Positions 32,401 to 44,400 of a DNA stretch of 64,000 nucleotides are shown here, piece after piece. Both the position numbers and the translations under genes were made by a program. Source of the DNA: Pristionchus mayeri (Eukaryota > Nematoda > Chromadorea > Rhabditida > Neodiplogasteridae); contig BTRK01000006.1 in the NCBI GenBank assembly GCA_036245805.1, forward strand, positions 18,756,365 to 18,820,364, in the 5' to 3' direction. Below the pieces are notes generated by a model. That model was given only the letters and a program-made list of their open reading frames with translations, searched no databases and was not told where the DNA came from. How positions within the stretch are numbered: position 1 is the stretch's first letter; each line of letters begins with the position of its first letter.

Positions 32401-35400
32401 TTTAAAAAATGCGATTGCATAATATGTCTTGCTGACAATAATATTTGTTTTCACCACATTATGCTTTCTACTACTGAGAACAACTGAATACCCAAGGTGA
32501 ATTCGAATGATGCAGCCTCAGTCCTACTCCTCACCCTGGTCTGCTCCACGAGTTTGTTCGTCCTGTCGGCGTTCTCGAACGTCTTCACCATCTCCTTCCG
32601 CACCTCAGCCAGCAGCTTCTTCTACAATAATTTAATTATTTTTGGGAAAAAACTATTATATTGATATAGTTGACATTGATACAGTGAAATCTACGCTTCG
32701 GCAATGACCACCCACATTTACAATATGTTATTATCCATTTATTATTTAAAATAGATTTTAAAATAATTAAATAAATAAACGCGCCTGCATCTCGATCTGC
32801 GCCTTCTGCTGGCTGATCGACGCCTCGTTCTGTCTAATCTCCCACTCCTGCTTCTTCTTCTGCTTCTCCTTCTGCAAAATGATCCATATTCCAAACAGAT
32901 TGATTCATGTTTCTACTAACTCACAAGAATAAAGCAATGTGCTTTATCCATGTAAAAACAAATAAATGAGGTTACACTTTCTACATCTAGAATACCCACC
33001 TCCTGTTCGATCAACTCTGCTTTCTCCCTCTCCGTTAGTGTCATCACTCTGGGAGTTGAGGAAACAGGAGCAGCAGCAGGAGTCTTCACCGGAGATCGAG
33101 AACTGAATAGGAATGTGAAGATGGGGAAAAACAAAAACAAGAGAAGCCATGAAAAACAATCGGAAGAAATGATTGCAGAGGGTTTTCTGTTTCAGATAGC
33201 AATAGAAAATCAAAGCTTTCTGCACATTTGAATAACATCCCAATCAGCAGTAACAACTAATTTTCGAATCAGAAGTTAGAACCACGACAATTCACGATCT
33301 CACATTCAATATCTCTTTTTTCCTTCCCTCTCTCTGTCAAAGATGACAATATCATATCTCACCGAATCGCTGCACTCTTCTGAGTTGCAGAGCGTAGGAT
33401 GGAGGGAGTCCTCGGAGTGGCAGGAGCAGCTGCAGGCGCCTCATCCTTGTCCAGGATCTGGTACTTCTTCTTCTTAGGAGACGAGACTGCTGGTCTCTCT
33501 GAAACTGATTTCACCACTCACTCAAAATTTCCAATTTTTTTTGTTTCATGAGTGACTATCTGAGAGAACCGAGCAATGTCTCCTATAGGCCGTACAGCAA
33601 AAAATAAAGTGTTGATTTTAGATGTCCCTAGGAGTAAATTTTCTCGTAGAGTTCGAAAATCGACCTTAGGAAGCCGTATCTGTGACACCTGATTTTCTGT
33701 GGCGTGCCTCAACGCTGAGGTCGGTTTTTGTAAATCGTGAACGGTTGATCCAAACCCACACATATATAGTAATTCTTAAATAACTCGACGAGATAAGCAT
33801 TTTTATTGTTGGAAGTGAAAAGCTAGCTCATCGGCGAAAAAAGTTGTGGCCCTTTAAATTATAAAAATTTATGTCCTGAAAAGGTGTTTCAATGTGTGAC
33901 ATTTTAATTATGATTATTAGATTCCTCGTGAAAAGTTACCCCTGGAAACAACTTTTAGTGAAAAAATTCGTGCCCCATAGGGGTCTCCTAAATCAAAGAA
34001 AAGGAAAGTTGGTTCTCTTTTCGCAAATATATGAAATTTTAAGCCGAGCAACAGCGAAATCCGATCGACTCTATGCAGTTTCTAAGAATACTAAGGTAAG
34101 GTAAAAATATAACACAGGAGTAGTATTATTATACGTCAATCCTCGTAAAAACGTAGAGTTGAGATGCCTTTTTTTCAAATTTTCAAATTGGCGGGAAATT
34201 AAAATATCATTTCCCCAATATTATACTGAATATCAGTCAGTCAAAATACTGCCAGCACAGTAACAGTCAACTTTATCTTGTTAACAGTAGGAATAATGAG
34301 CAATTGTAGAGCAAATGAGTGGGAGAAAGGGGCTTTTATACCTCTAATTGGACGATATAGCGAGCGGAATCGAGAGAGCAATAACGTGCTCTATAGGTGG
34401 GGAGAAAAGGGCTCGAGGCGAGAAGAGAGGGGTAATACTTGACAACTATTATGTACTAACAACTCAAAAATAGGCAGTTGAGCTGTTTGTTTAGTAAATG
34501 ACAAATGATTTATGACACAATCTCTAAGCGAATGACCTTTCCCGGCCAACTTTCACTTTCGTTCAGTAGGGAGGTAGGGGCCAAAACACTTTACATCACC
34601 AAATTCGACCAAAACTTTTTTATAGGCGTTTTGAGGCCCAAGCATCTCAATTCCCATCAAATTTTAATTACGATTATTAGATTCCTCGTGAAAAGTTACC
34701 CCTGGAAACAACTTTTAGTGAAAAAATTCGTGCCCCATAGGGGTCTCCTAAATCAAAGAAAAGGAAAGTTGGTTCTCTTTTCGCAAATATATGAAATTTT
34801 AAGCCGAGCAACAGCGAAATCCGATCGACTCTATGCAGTTTCTAAGAATACTAAGGTAAGGTAAAAATATAACACAGGAGTAGTATTATTATACGTCAAT
34901 CCTCGTAAAAACGTAGAGTTGAGATGCCTTTTTTTCAAATTTTCAAATTGGCGGGAAATTCAAATATCATTTCCCCAATATTATACTGAATATCAGTCAG
35001 TCAAAATACTGCCAGCACAGTAACAGTCAACTTTATCTTGTTAACAGTAGGAATAATGAGCAATTGTAGAGCAAATGAGTGGGAGAAAGGGGCTTTTATA
35101 CCTCTAATTGGACGATATAGCGAGCGGAATCGAGAGAGCAATAACGTGCTCTATAGGTGGGGAGAAAAGGGCTCGAGGCGAGAAGAGAGGGGTAATACTT
35201 GACAACTATTATGTACTAACAACTCAAAAATAGGCAGTTGAGCTGTTTGTTTAGTAAATGACAAATGATTTATGACACAATCTCTAAGCGAATGACCTTT
35301 CCCGGCCAACTTTCACTTTCGTTCAGTAGGGATGTAGGGGCCAAAACACTTTACATCACCAAATTCGACCAAAACTTTTTTATAGGCGTTTTGAGGCCCA

Positions 35401-38400
35401 AGCATCTCAATTCCCATCAAATTTTTCAAAAAGTCATTAGTCATTTTTTCATAAATAATATTTTAAATCAATTCTCCCCCGTACTTCCCGTTTACAATAC
35501 TGCTCGATATGGGTACCATTCGAATCCTCCAGGCAAGGGCTTTCTCGTCACGTACTTTGTTTTTCAAGTAGATCAAAGACCAAAGATCAATTATCGATTT
35601 TCTATTCAACTTTACCCAAATGCCCCGATATGGGTATCATTCGAACCGCCTAGGAGAGGACAGTAAAGTCCGCAAATTAGTTTTCAGAAAAGATCAAAGA
35701 TCAAAAATCAATAATCGATTTTCTATTCAAATTTGGCAAAATGGCCCAATATGGGCATCATTACAACCCTCTAGGCGAGTAGAGTCTAAATAATACATCT
35801 TTAAAGATCAAAGATCAATTATCGATTTTTTATCAACTTTATCTAAATTACGCCTTATCGGTATCATTCTGATCCCCATGACACGGGCAATCGGACCATA
35901 CACTTTTTTTCTTATTATCGATTATCAATTATCGATTTTTCGTAAAAGTTCTACAAACTACCCCGATATGGATGTCGTTCTAAAGCTCTTAACGTAGACA
36001 CTTCAACTGACAACTTTATGGTTTCGTTTTTTCAACGTAATAAACAATTGAATTATCAAAAATGTTGGTGCACAATCTTCTATTGTCCGGAGTAGTTGGG
36101 TGCAAATCAACCATTAGATATCCATATGGGTGCGACTTGACCGCATCTTCGTAAGTCTCCCAGAAATACTGAGATTTACGAGGAAACAACTGTTTTGCAA
36201 AGTTTTGAATCTGCAGAGCATCTCCAGTAGACTTTGTTAGACAAATGTAGGTACTGTTTGCTCGGGCCGTTCTTTCTTGGGCAAACAAAGACTGGACAAT
36301 GTTAAATATTGAACAATTGCAATGGTGGGAAACCCGGGTAAATAGGTTGTTTAATTCCGTCTTATTCTTGACGTAATACGACATGAGGTCATCCAAAATC
36401 AACAACTTGTGATCTTTTCCTTCCAACATCTGCATATCAGGCGGACCTTCGTGAAGCTGAATCTTTTCATGCTTCGGAAAATCGTTGGTGTTTATACCAT
36501 AACACCAAATAATCCTGTCAACAGGTTTATCAAACATTTTTTCTTCATTTTCCAAAATTTTGCGCAATAGCGTAGCCTTTCCCGTTTGGGTGGCGCCAGA
36601 ACAGTAAAGAAGGCATGGAGTCTTTATAACAAACTTGTCGGATTGCATGTTTTACAATGACTGTATTCAGTCCTACCAAAAGGTCATCCCTATTTATTCT
36701 CTTCCAACTAGCCATCGTTTTAGTCTGCATAACTGCAGCGCTAGTAAATATTACCGTATTTCCCGATAGCGAAAGACGCCCATTTTGGCTTGGTCTTTTG
36801 TCCAGCTGCCTAGCCCTTATTATTCCTTTTCCGATTGGTCATGGCGGAATTTTACATAACAATTCCATCCAACAATCCGGACCATCCCGAGAACTCCAAC
36901 TCATCATTTCTGGTCCGACTTCCGGAACCGATCAAACTAAAACCTGAAAAATGGAAGTGTGGATTGGCCGAAATAATTTACACAAACAGCTTTGAAAACG
37001 TTCCCGAAGCACTCGGTTTCTCTACTATTGGTAAAAAAGGATCTCGGTCTGATTTTAAACTTCCACGCGGAAATTACAGAGATGCATTCGATTTGCTCAA
37101 CTCCCTCTGGTCTGCATCTCCGAATCGAAGGAAGCGCGAAGCCGGAGAAATGACAGATTAACAAAAGCAAGAGTTGAGAAGAAGAATAGCAGCAGGTGAA
37201 GGACGACCTGCTACTCAAGAAGAGATTGATGCGGCTCTAAAGAGAAGGGCTCAAAGAGAAAAAGATGGCACTGCAACGCCACCAGTTCAACCAACAGCAC
37301 CTACTACAACTATCTCTCCCCCAACTCAAACTCCGACACCAGCGCAACCAACCATACAGCCTACTCCCCCACCACCTGATCCGGCACCAACTACTGGGCC
37401 TACGCCTCCGCCAAAGAAAATCACCAGTGACTGTAGCTTTCCCTCTACTATAGCACTAGATGCTAATCAGCTTTCAAAACAAGAATTATTGGTCAAGAGC
37501 GCAACTGCTGAACTAGTAAACCAGGCAAAGAATATTCAGTCAGAGATTATCAGAGTCTCCAAAAACAACATTAGTGCCATACAGGAAGAAAGCAAAAAAC
37601 TTCAATCCCTGGTAAGTAAGTCTATTGAGGCAACCAGCGAACTCGTTAAAACAACCGCAGAAGACAGCAAAGCAACTCAAGATCTGCTCAAACAGTCGAT
37701 CGATATTCAAAAGGGCAATGCTGTAGATTCCAAAAGGATTGCAAACCAAGCAAACGTCCGCAGTTACTCACTTGGTCGCGCTCAAGAACAGCTCAAGAAA
37801 CATGGCTTCTCGTTTGATTTCGATCCCCTTCTAAATCGAATAGTCATATCTGTAAACAAGAGCGCGATTGACAGTCTACAACTGTCACGCGAACTTGCCT
37901 ATCTTTGTGGATTTTCGACCCAATCCGATGAAAAGTTTACCGTCAATGAAGCCAGGACAATCGCCCCATACTCTATCGACTTTAACAACAACATTTCGTT
38001 TCGTATACGCCGATTTTCGTATACGCCGATTGCGTCCAGCCTTCAGTTGTAGGAAATTGCAAATCACAACTTGTTAGAATTATTCCGACGTCGGCGGATC
38101 ATCAGTACGCAAACGTGTCTGCAGTCTTCAATCCAATTCAATATTTTTCAATCAATAAGGAAATAATCGATACCATCAGGATTGAAGTTTGCGATGCCTT
38201 TGGAAAACCTATAAAATTCCATTACGGAACGACCATTTGTACTATGCATTTCATCAAAATTAAACCATGAAAGATTGTTCTGAATTTTTCGATTATGATA
38301 AAGTTGACTTTGCTAATATTTTGCAGAATGGCGCAGGCCAAAAGTTTATCGGATTTCGTAACCAAAGAGGCCGAGGTATTGCCGGGGTCGTTAAACGACT

Positions 38401-41400
38401 TCGCATTGCAATCCCTTCCTTTCTTGAATCCCCTGTTGGAAGGCAAGTAACGCAGGCTGCAGCAAGCGTAGCATCTGACGTCATCAAAGGGTCTTCGCCG
38501 ACAGATGCATTTAAACGAGCAGGGAGACGGACTATTCGCAATCTTACTGGTCTTGGAAGTCGTAAAAGACCCTCCAGTTTCTTTCCTAACGAAAATCGGT
38601 CGTATTTATTACCCGCCCCATAGTAATGCAAAAAATTATCAACCCCAAGTCTAAAAAGTCAACAGTTCCTGAGCTCGACCTGTTTAGTATTCCCGACACT
38701 TCAGTGGGTGTTGTCAACAGTCGTTACGTCGAATGCCCCCTTACAAACTCGTATACCTCCGGGCATCAAGGACCCCTGGAATGGCGCTATAATTTGCAAA
38801 AGACCTTCCTCAACCTTCAACGCAGTTACATACAGTTTACCATCGGAATCAGAGACAAGAATGGCAAAAAGATTGATGTTAAAGCAGACGAAAAGCTTCC
38901 CATCGCATTTTGTCAAATGATCGGCAAGACCCTCTTCAAGCAATTCCAAGTGTATATCAATGGCGTGATGGTGGAGGATTCTTCGCCGCTTTACGCTTGG
39001 AGAAGTATCGTTGAGACAGAGCTCAACTTTGACCAGGATACCAAGAATACTACGCTTTCGCTTGGCGGGTATGCTACGGATGACAAGCCCAACAATGATC
39101 CCACTTCGTCTGGTCATGTAAAAAGAACAGGTTGGACAGAGAAGTGTAAAGACGGTTAATTCGCTGCTACTCTTAACCTGAACCTTTTCAACCAGCCCCG
39201 TCTTCTTCTAAACTACGTCGACTTTAAGCTGATTGCCTACTTAAATGATCCCAAGTTTGTAATTGATTCGCTCGAGATTGATAAGGATCTCAGAGCGCCC
39301 AATGACACAATCTACACGTATGAACTGTCGGACATTAAGCTCCTTCTTCACGAATATGAACTTCACGATTCCGCCTCGCTAGCTATCGAACAGCTTCTCA
39401 AGAAGGAAAAGATGATCACCTACCCGCTTACAAATGTTGAGATGCGCAGTTTCTATGTTGCTCCTGGACGATTTGACGCACCAGAGTGTCGTTTGCTTAC
39501 TTCAGCGCTTCCAAAACGAGTCATAATGTGTATGGTCGATGCGCTGTCTTACGTAGGATCCCATACCAAGATGCCCTTCAACTTTAGGCATTTTGACGTA
39601 AAGGAGGCATACCTCGAATGTGGTGGACGAACCATTCCTTCTAGACCGTTGAACCTAGACTTTGAAAAGGACTTGTACATGCCGGCCTATCTGAACATGC
39701 TTGAAGGAACGGGCTTGGCACGCTCTCTGGACAACAACGGCATTACCAGGGACATGTTCAAGGAGGGCTTCACATTCTTTGTCTTTGAAATTTCGCCAAA
39801 CCTTGACTCGGAAACATTTGACCTAATTAACCTTGGTACTACTAGTTTCAACGTAAAGTTCAACAAGGCGGTTCCCGATCCCGGTCTGTATTGTATTCTT
39901 CATTGTCAGTATGACTCTGTGTTTACCATTGACGATAATCGTGTACCCCATGTTGACGCACTCATGTAAATTAATGTTTATTGATAAACAATTATGCTGC
40001 AGGTACAAGTTCTTGTTCATAAACGATTCCAGTAATTTCTTCTCCAGCTTGGTCGACAACTCGGTAAGTGGGTGGAGAGCCAGCGAGTGCTCGAACAATT
40101 TGGAAGACCTCATCCGTCCAGCCTGACTTGTAACCACGGCGGAAAGCCTTGTTTTGATGGCTCATGCGAACTAGTTGACCAACGCGGTATCGTGGCTTCT
40201 TGATAGGCAACGTAGCTCTATCAGCAGGAACTTTTTCCCCAGAAAATGCTTGCTGAGGTGTACATTTGATAATTCGGTGGTAAGAGTTGTTTATTGCTTG
40301 GGTAAGCTTGTCACAAATGTCTATCCACTTCTTTGTTTGATTTGCAGTAAGATATTTGAACAGTCGTGTTTCCCAGGTACGATTGAAACGTTCGACTACT
40401 GCGCACTTAATATCTGAGTTTGGATGTACAAGTTTAATGAATCGAGAGGAAATATAGTCCTTTACGCGAGATCCGATGAATTCTTTGCCCCTATCAGTGA
40501 TCAGAAGAGTTGGAAACATTTGTAGGTCTTCAAACGTTTTCTCCAAAGCATTCGCAACCTCTTGTCCGGTTTTTCGATGAAGAGGAATGACAAAGGCAAA
40601 CCTGCTGTAGCAGTCAATCATGGATAGGGCATAACGATTACCCTTGTTTTGACGTGCTAAAGCACTCATATCAATCAAGTCTGCCTGAACATGGGAAAAT
40701 ACAAAATCACCGCGGGTTTGACGACGAGGAAACTTGAATCTAACTTTTTTATGTCTCGAATATACTGGCTGGGATTCAAGAAAACTTGTAACTTTTTTGA
40801 TTGATTGTTTGCTTGCTTTCTGCAAAGGTCCATGGGATGAAAACGCTGTAGGTTGGTCAAGGTTATAGAATAACTTTTTCAACATGATTAATACAACGAT
40901 CAAGGCCAAGCCCTTATGTAAAGTCGTTTGCCGCTTCCTCCTTGAACGCGTTGCAGACGCGATGACTTTGTCGGTCTTGCCCAACTAGGAAGTTTTTCTG
41001 TTTGTACAGGTCTGGTCGGCTTCGTTGCGGGTCTTGTGGGCGTTTTTGGCCTTGCAGGTTGTTTGGCTACTCTCGGACAAGGGGCCTTTTCAACCCGTTT
41101 AGGCCTCGATTGAGGAATAGGCGTCGAGGCCTTTTTAGGGGGTCTAAATGAGGTTGGTAGGGGTATAAACTTTGTTTTAGCAGGAGAAATATCGGGAGTA
41201 ATTGGTGTATAATCGTCATTGGTAGAAACAACGTCTTGGTCCGAGTAGTCTGTTTCTTGAGGTTCAGAGTAGAAATCTACGAGTGGTAGAGAAACGTCCG
41301 GAGTTACAATAGTAGTAGGCGTTGGCTCCGATCTATCGTCTTTGAGGTCATTCTCCTTTCTATAGTTGATTAGACGAGCAAGACGGTCTTGATATAGTCT

Positions 41401-44400
41401 CATTTTTGTATGAGGGTCAATATTCTTTCGAAGAATTATGTTGTCTAGCCTTCTTTCCATTTCAATAGCATTTGCTTCTTTCTGTGTAACGGCTACAAAC
41501 GGCTGAACTCGGGAAGTATGCTTCATCATTGCGTAGAAAGAACAACTTGAACAATTATGCGAATAAAGTGATGGGCAAAGGTTATTAGTAGGTCTCGGGC
41601 CTTTTCAGCGTCTCGACACTTGCCAATATATCGAATTATTGGAAGGAATTTTACAATTGCGTTACGTTCGGAACGATTAAATGCAATTTTATGGATGTTG
41701 AAAAGAATTTCGACAAGACAACCAATTTCAGAATTTGTTGCTTGCTTAATGGCCAATCGAGTATTACGAAGAACTTTTAGAAGAAAGTCCGAATTCCGGG
41801 AAATGCGACTATTCATGGCGAACTTTGACTGAAATAGTCCCGTCGGCTGGGCTTTTGTAGACTCCAAGACTGCATACCAGTTCGTCCTTGTTGACATCGT
41901 TTGGAATTGCTATCTTGTTGTCAGATTTACCGTTGGGCTTTGCTTCGTTTTGCACCTTTTCGTTCGGAAGGATGTTATTGTGGACTTTTTCGTGTCGATT
42001 GCGAGAGAATGCTGATGAAAACAGTCGATTGCACTTGAAGCAATACAGCTTGTAATGCTTATCAATGATATGCTTGGTAAGCTCAGGGTATTGAGAATTG
42101 CAGATTTTACAGAGGAATGACATGACACAACAACTCAGTGCGAATGCAGAGGGGATAAATGAAAGGAAAAGTTGTCCTTTAAATACTTTCGTACGTACGC
42201 GTCGTCTCGTTTGATTCGATGAAAGGTGGACACTACAGAACGGAAAGACCTTTTTTGCCAAAGCATTTCGTTCACTACGTAGATACAGTAGGCTCCACAT
42301 GTTATTTCTTGTAGATGCTGGTGTTTTTCACGGTTGAAGAGGCAATGTTCAAACTTTTTGCAAAACTCTTGGATACTCTTTACTCGGGGCGGGCCTCCGA
42401 ACGAGTCAAAATAACAGCAAATTCCATTTTGGACAATGATGGCAAGCCAATGAGTTCCTTCTTGTTCCGAAGAATCTGTGTTGACGACAAGGCCGTAGGA
42501 TAGTTTATCGGTGATAGGTAAACAGTCGGAAGGGAATACACCCAAAAAGTTTGGAATATGGGAGAGTATAGAAAAAATGTCGCTAGAATTCATCTATTAC
42601 GAAATTTACACTTGACAATTCCGTCGACAATGATATACTCAAGATTGAGACAATATTTTTGAATGAATGAAGTAATGTCAGGATGGGAGATGCCTTCGTT
42701 TATATCGGTAAGAATTCCGAGTAGGCACCCGATCGACATTGGTCCTTGACGAAGGAAGACGATCAGTTCGATAAGTCGTGCCAGTCCGGAAGACTCGTCA
42801 GGATGGAATGTCTTGTAGATGAGAGGAGAAACGGGAAGAGAAGGTGAAGTCCAACCACTCATGACGGATTTATGCTCAGCAACTGACGCTGCTTCCGTTT
42901 GGAAGCGTCTTATACCCTTCAAGTCTGCGAGCGACACTAACTGTCTCGACACTCCTATGAAGAAAAAATGCGTAAACCAGAAGGGCTATATTGCCAAAAG
43001 TATTTAAAAAGGTTAAAATATTGAAGACATTGTAAGTGTGGAAACGGACGGGCAAGTTGTCGAACGAGGAATAGACAATATCACCGTGCTTGTAGAAGAT
43101 GACTTTGGTAATGTTATCAAACAGATAGCCTTGAATATTTCCAAGTAGTCGGACTTGGTTTTCTTTATTAATGTGGAAGAGGGTGTTGTGTTCATAAAGG
43201 AAGGACTCTTCGTTGTTTATCCATTCCTCGCTTGCGAAAGCAAGGAAACAACCGGTTAGAATAAGCAAATAGAACATGACTGGACAATTTAAAATGAATT
43301 TAGTATTTTAAAGCCAATTATATTTTGCCTTGGTCAGTTGAACTGCCCGTGCTTAGGGCTTTCGAACGACGTCCATATCGGGGTATTTTGTAGAACTTTT
43401 GCAAAAATCGATAATTGATAATCGATAATAAGAAAAAAGTGTATGGCCCGATTGCCCGTGTCTTGGGGATCAGAATGATACCCATATGACGTAATTTGGA
43501 TAAAGTTGAAAAAAAATCGATAATTGATCTTTGATCTTTAAAAATGTATTATTTAGACTCTACTCGCCTAGAGGGTTGTAATGATGCCCATATTGGGCCA
43601 TTTTGCCAAATTTGAATAGAAAATCGATTATTGATTTTTGATCTTTGATCTTTTCTGAAAACTAATTTGCGGACTTTACTGTCCTCTCCTAGGCGGTTCG
43701 AATGATACCCATATCGGGGCATTTGGGTAAAGTTGAATAGAAAATCGATAATTGATCTTTGGTCTTTGATCTACTTGAAAAACAAAGTACGTGACGAGAA
43801 AGCCCTTGCCTGGAGGATTCGAATGGTACCCATATCGAGCAGTATTGTAAACGGGAAGTACGGGGGAGAATTGATTTAAAATATTATTTATGAAAAAATG
43901 ACTAATGACTTTTTGAAAAATTTGGTGGGAATTGAGATGCTTGGGCCTCAAAACGCCTATAAAAAAGTTTTGGTCGAATTTGGTGATGTAAAGTGTTTTG
44001 GCCCCTACCTCCCTACTGAACGAAAGTGAAAGTTGGCCGGGAAAGGTCATTCGCTTAGAGATTGTGTCATAAATCATTTGTCATTTACTAAACAAACAGC
44101 TCAACTGCCTATTTTTGAGTTGTTAATACATAATAGTTGTCAAGTAATACCCCTCTCTTCTCGCCTCGAGCCCTTTTCTCCCCACCTATAGAGCACGTTA
44201 TTGCTCTCTCGATTCCGCTCGCTATATCGTCCAATTAGAGGTATAAAAGCCCCTTTCTCCCACTCATTTGCTCTACAATTGCTCATTATTCCTACTGTTA
44301 ACAAGATAAAGTTGACTGTTACTGTGCTGGCAGTATTTTGACTGACTGATATTCAGTATAATATTGGGGAAATGATATTTTAATTTCCCGCCAATTTGAA

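Larger units (their letters stand above)
33550..36013. repeat. Maverick left terminal inverted repeat (with internal duplication)
   Basis: It begins near AGTGACTATCTGAGAGAACC and aligns, reverse-complemented, to 43333-45755. Excluding the 760-bp duplication it is about 1.7 kb, equal to the right arm without its nested insertion. There is no coding sequence; short reading frames inside it are repeat artefacts. Confidence 0.85.

Noticed and set aside
33892..34864. Open reading frames of 70-119 codons repeated in the Maverick arm
   Set aside because: They are copies of non-coding terminal-repeat sequence, present in the same form in both tandem units and antisense in the other arm, and have no domain features.
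37174..38052. Second half of the minor capsid frame as an independent gene
   Set aside because: It is in the same frame as the upstream part, separated by a single TAA, and lacks its own family start; it is better explained as one interrupted gene.
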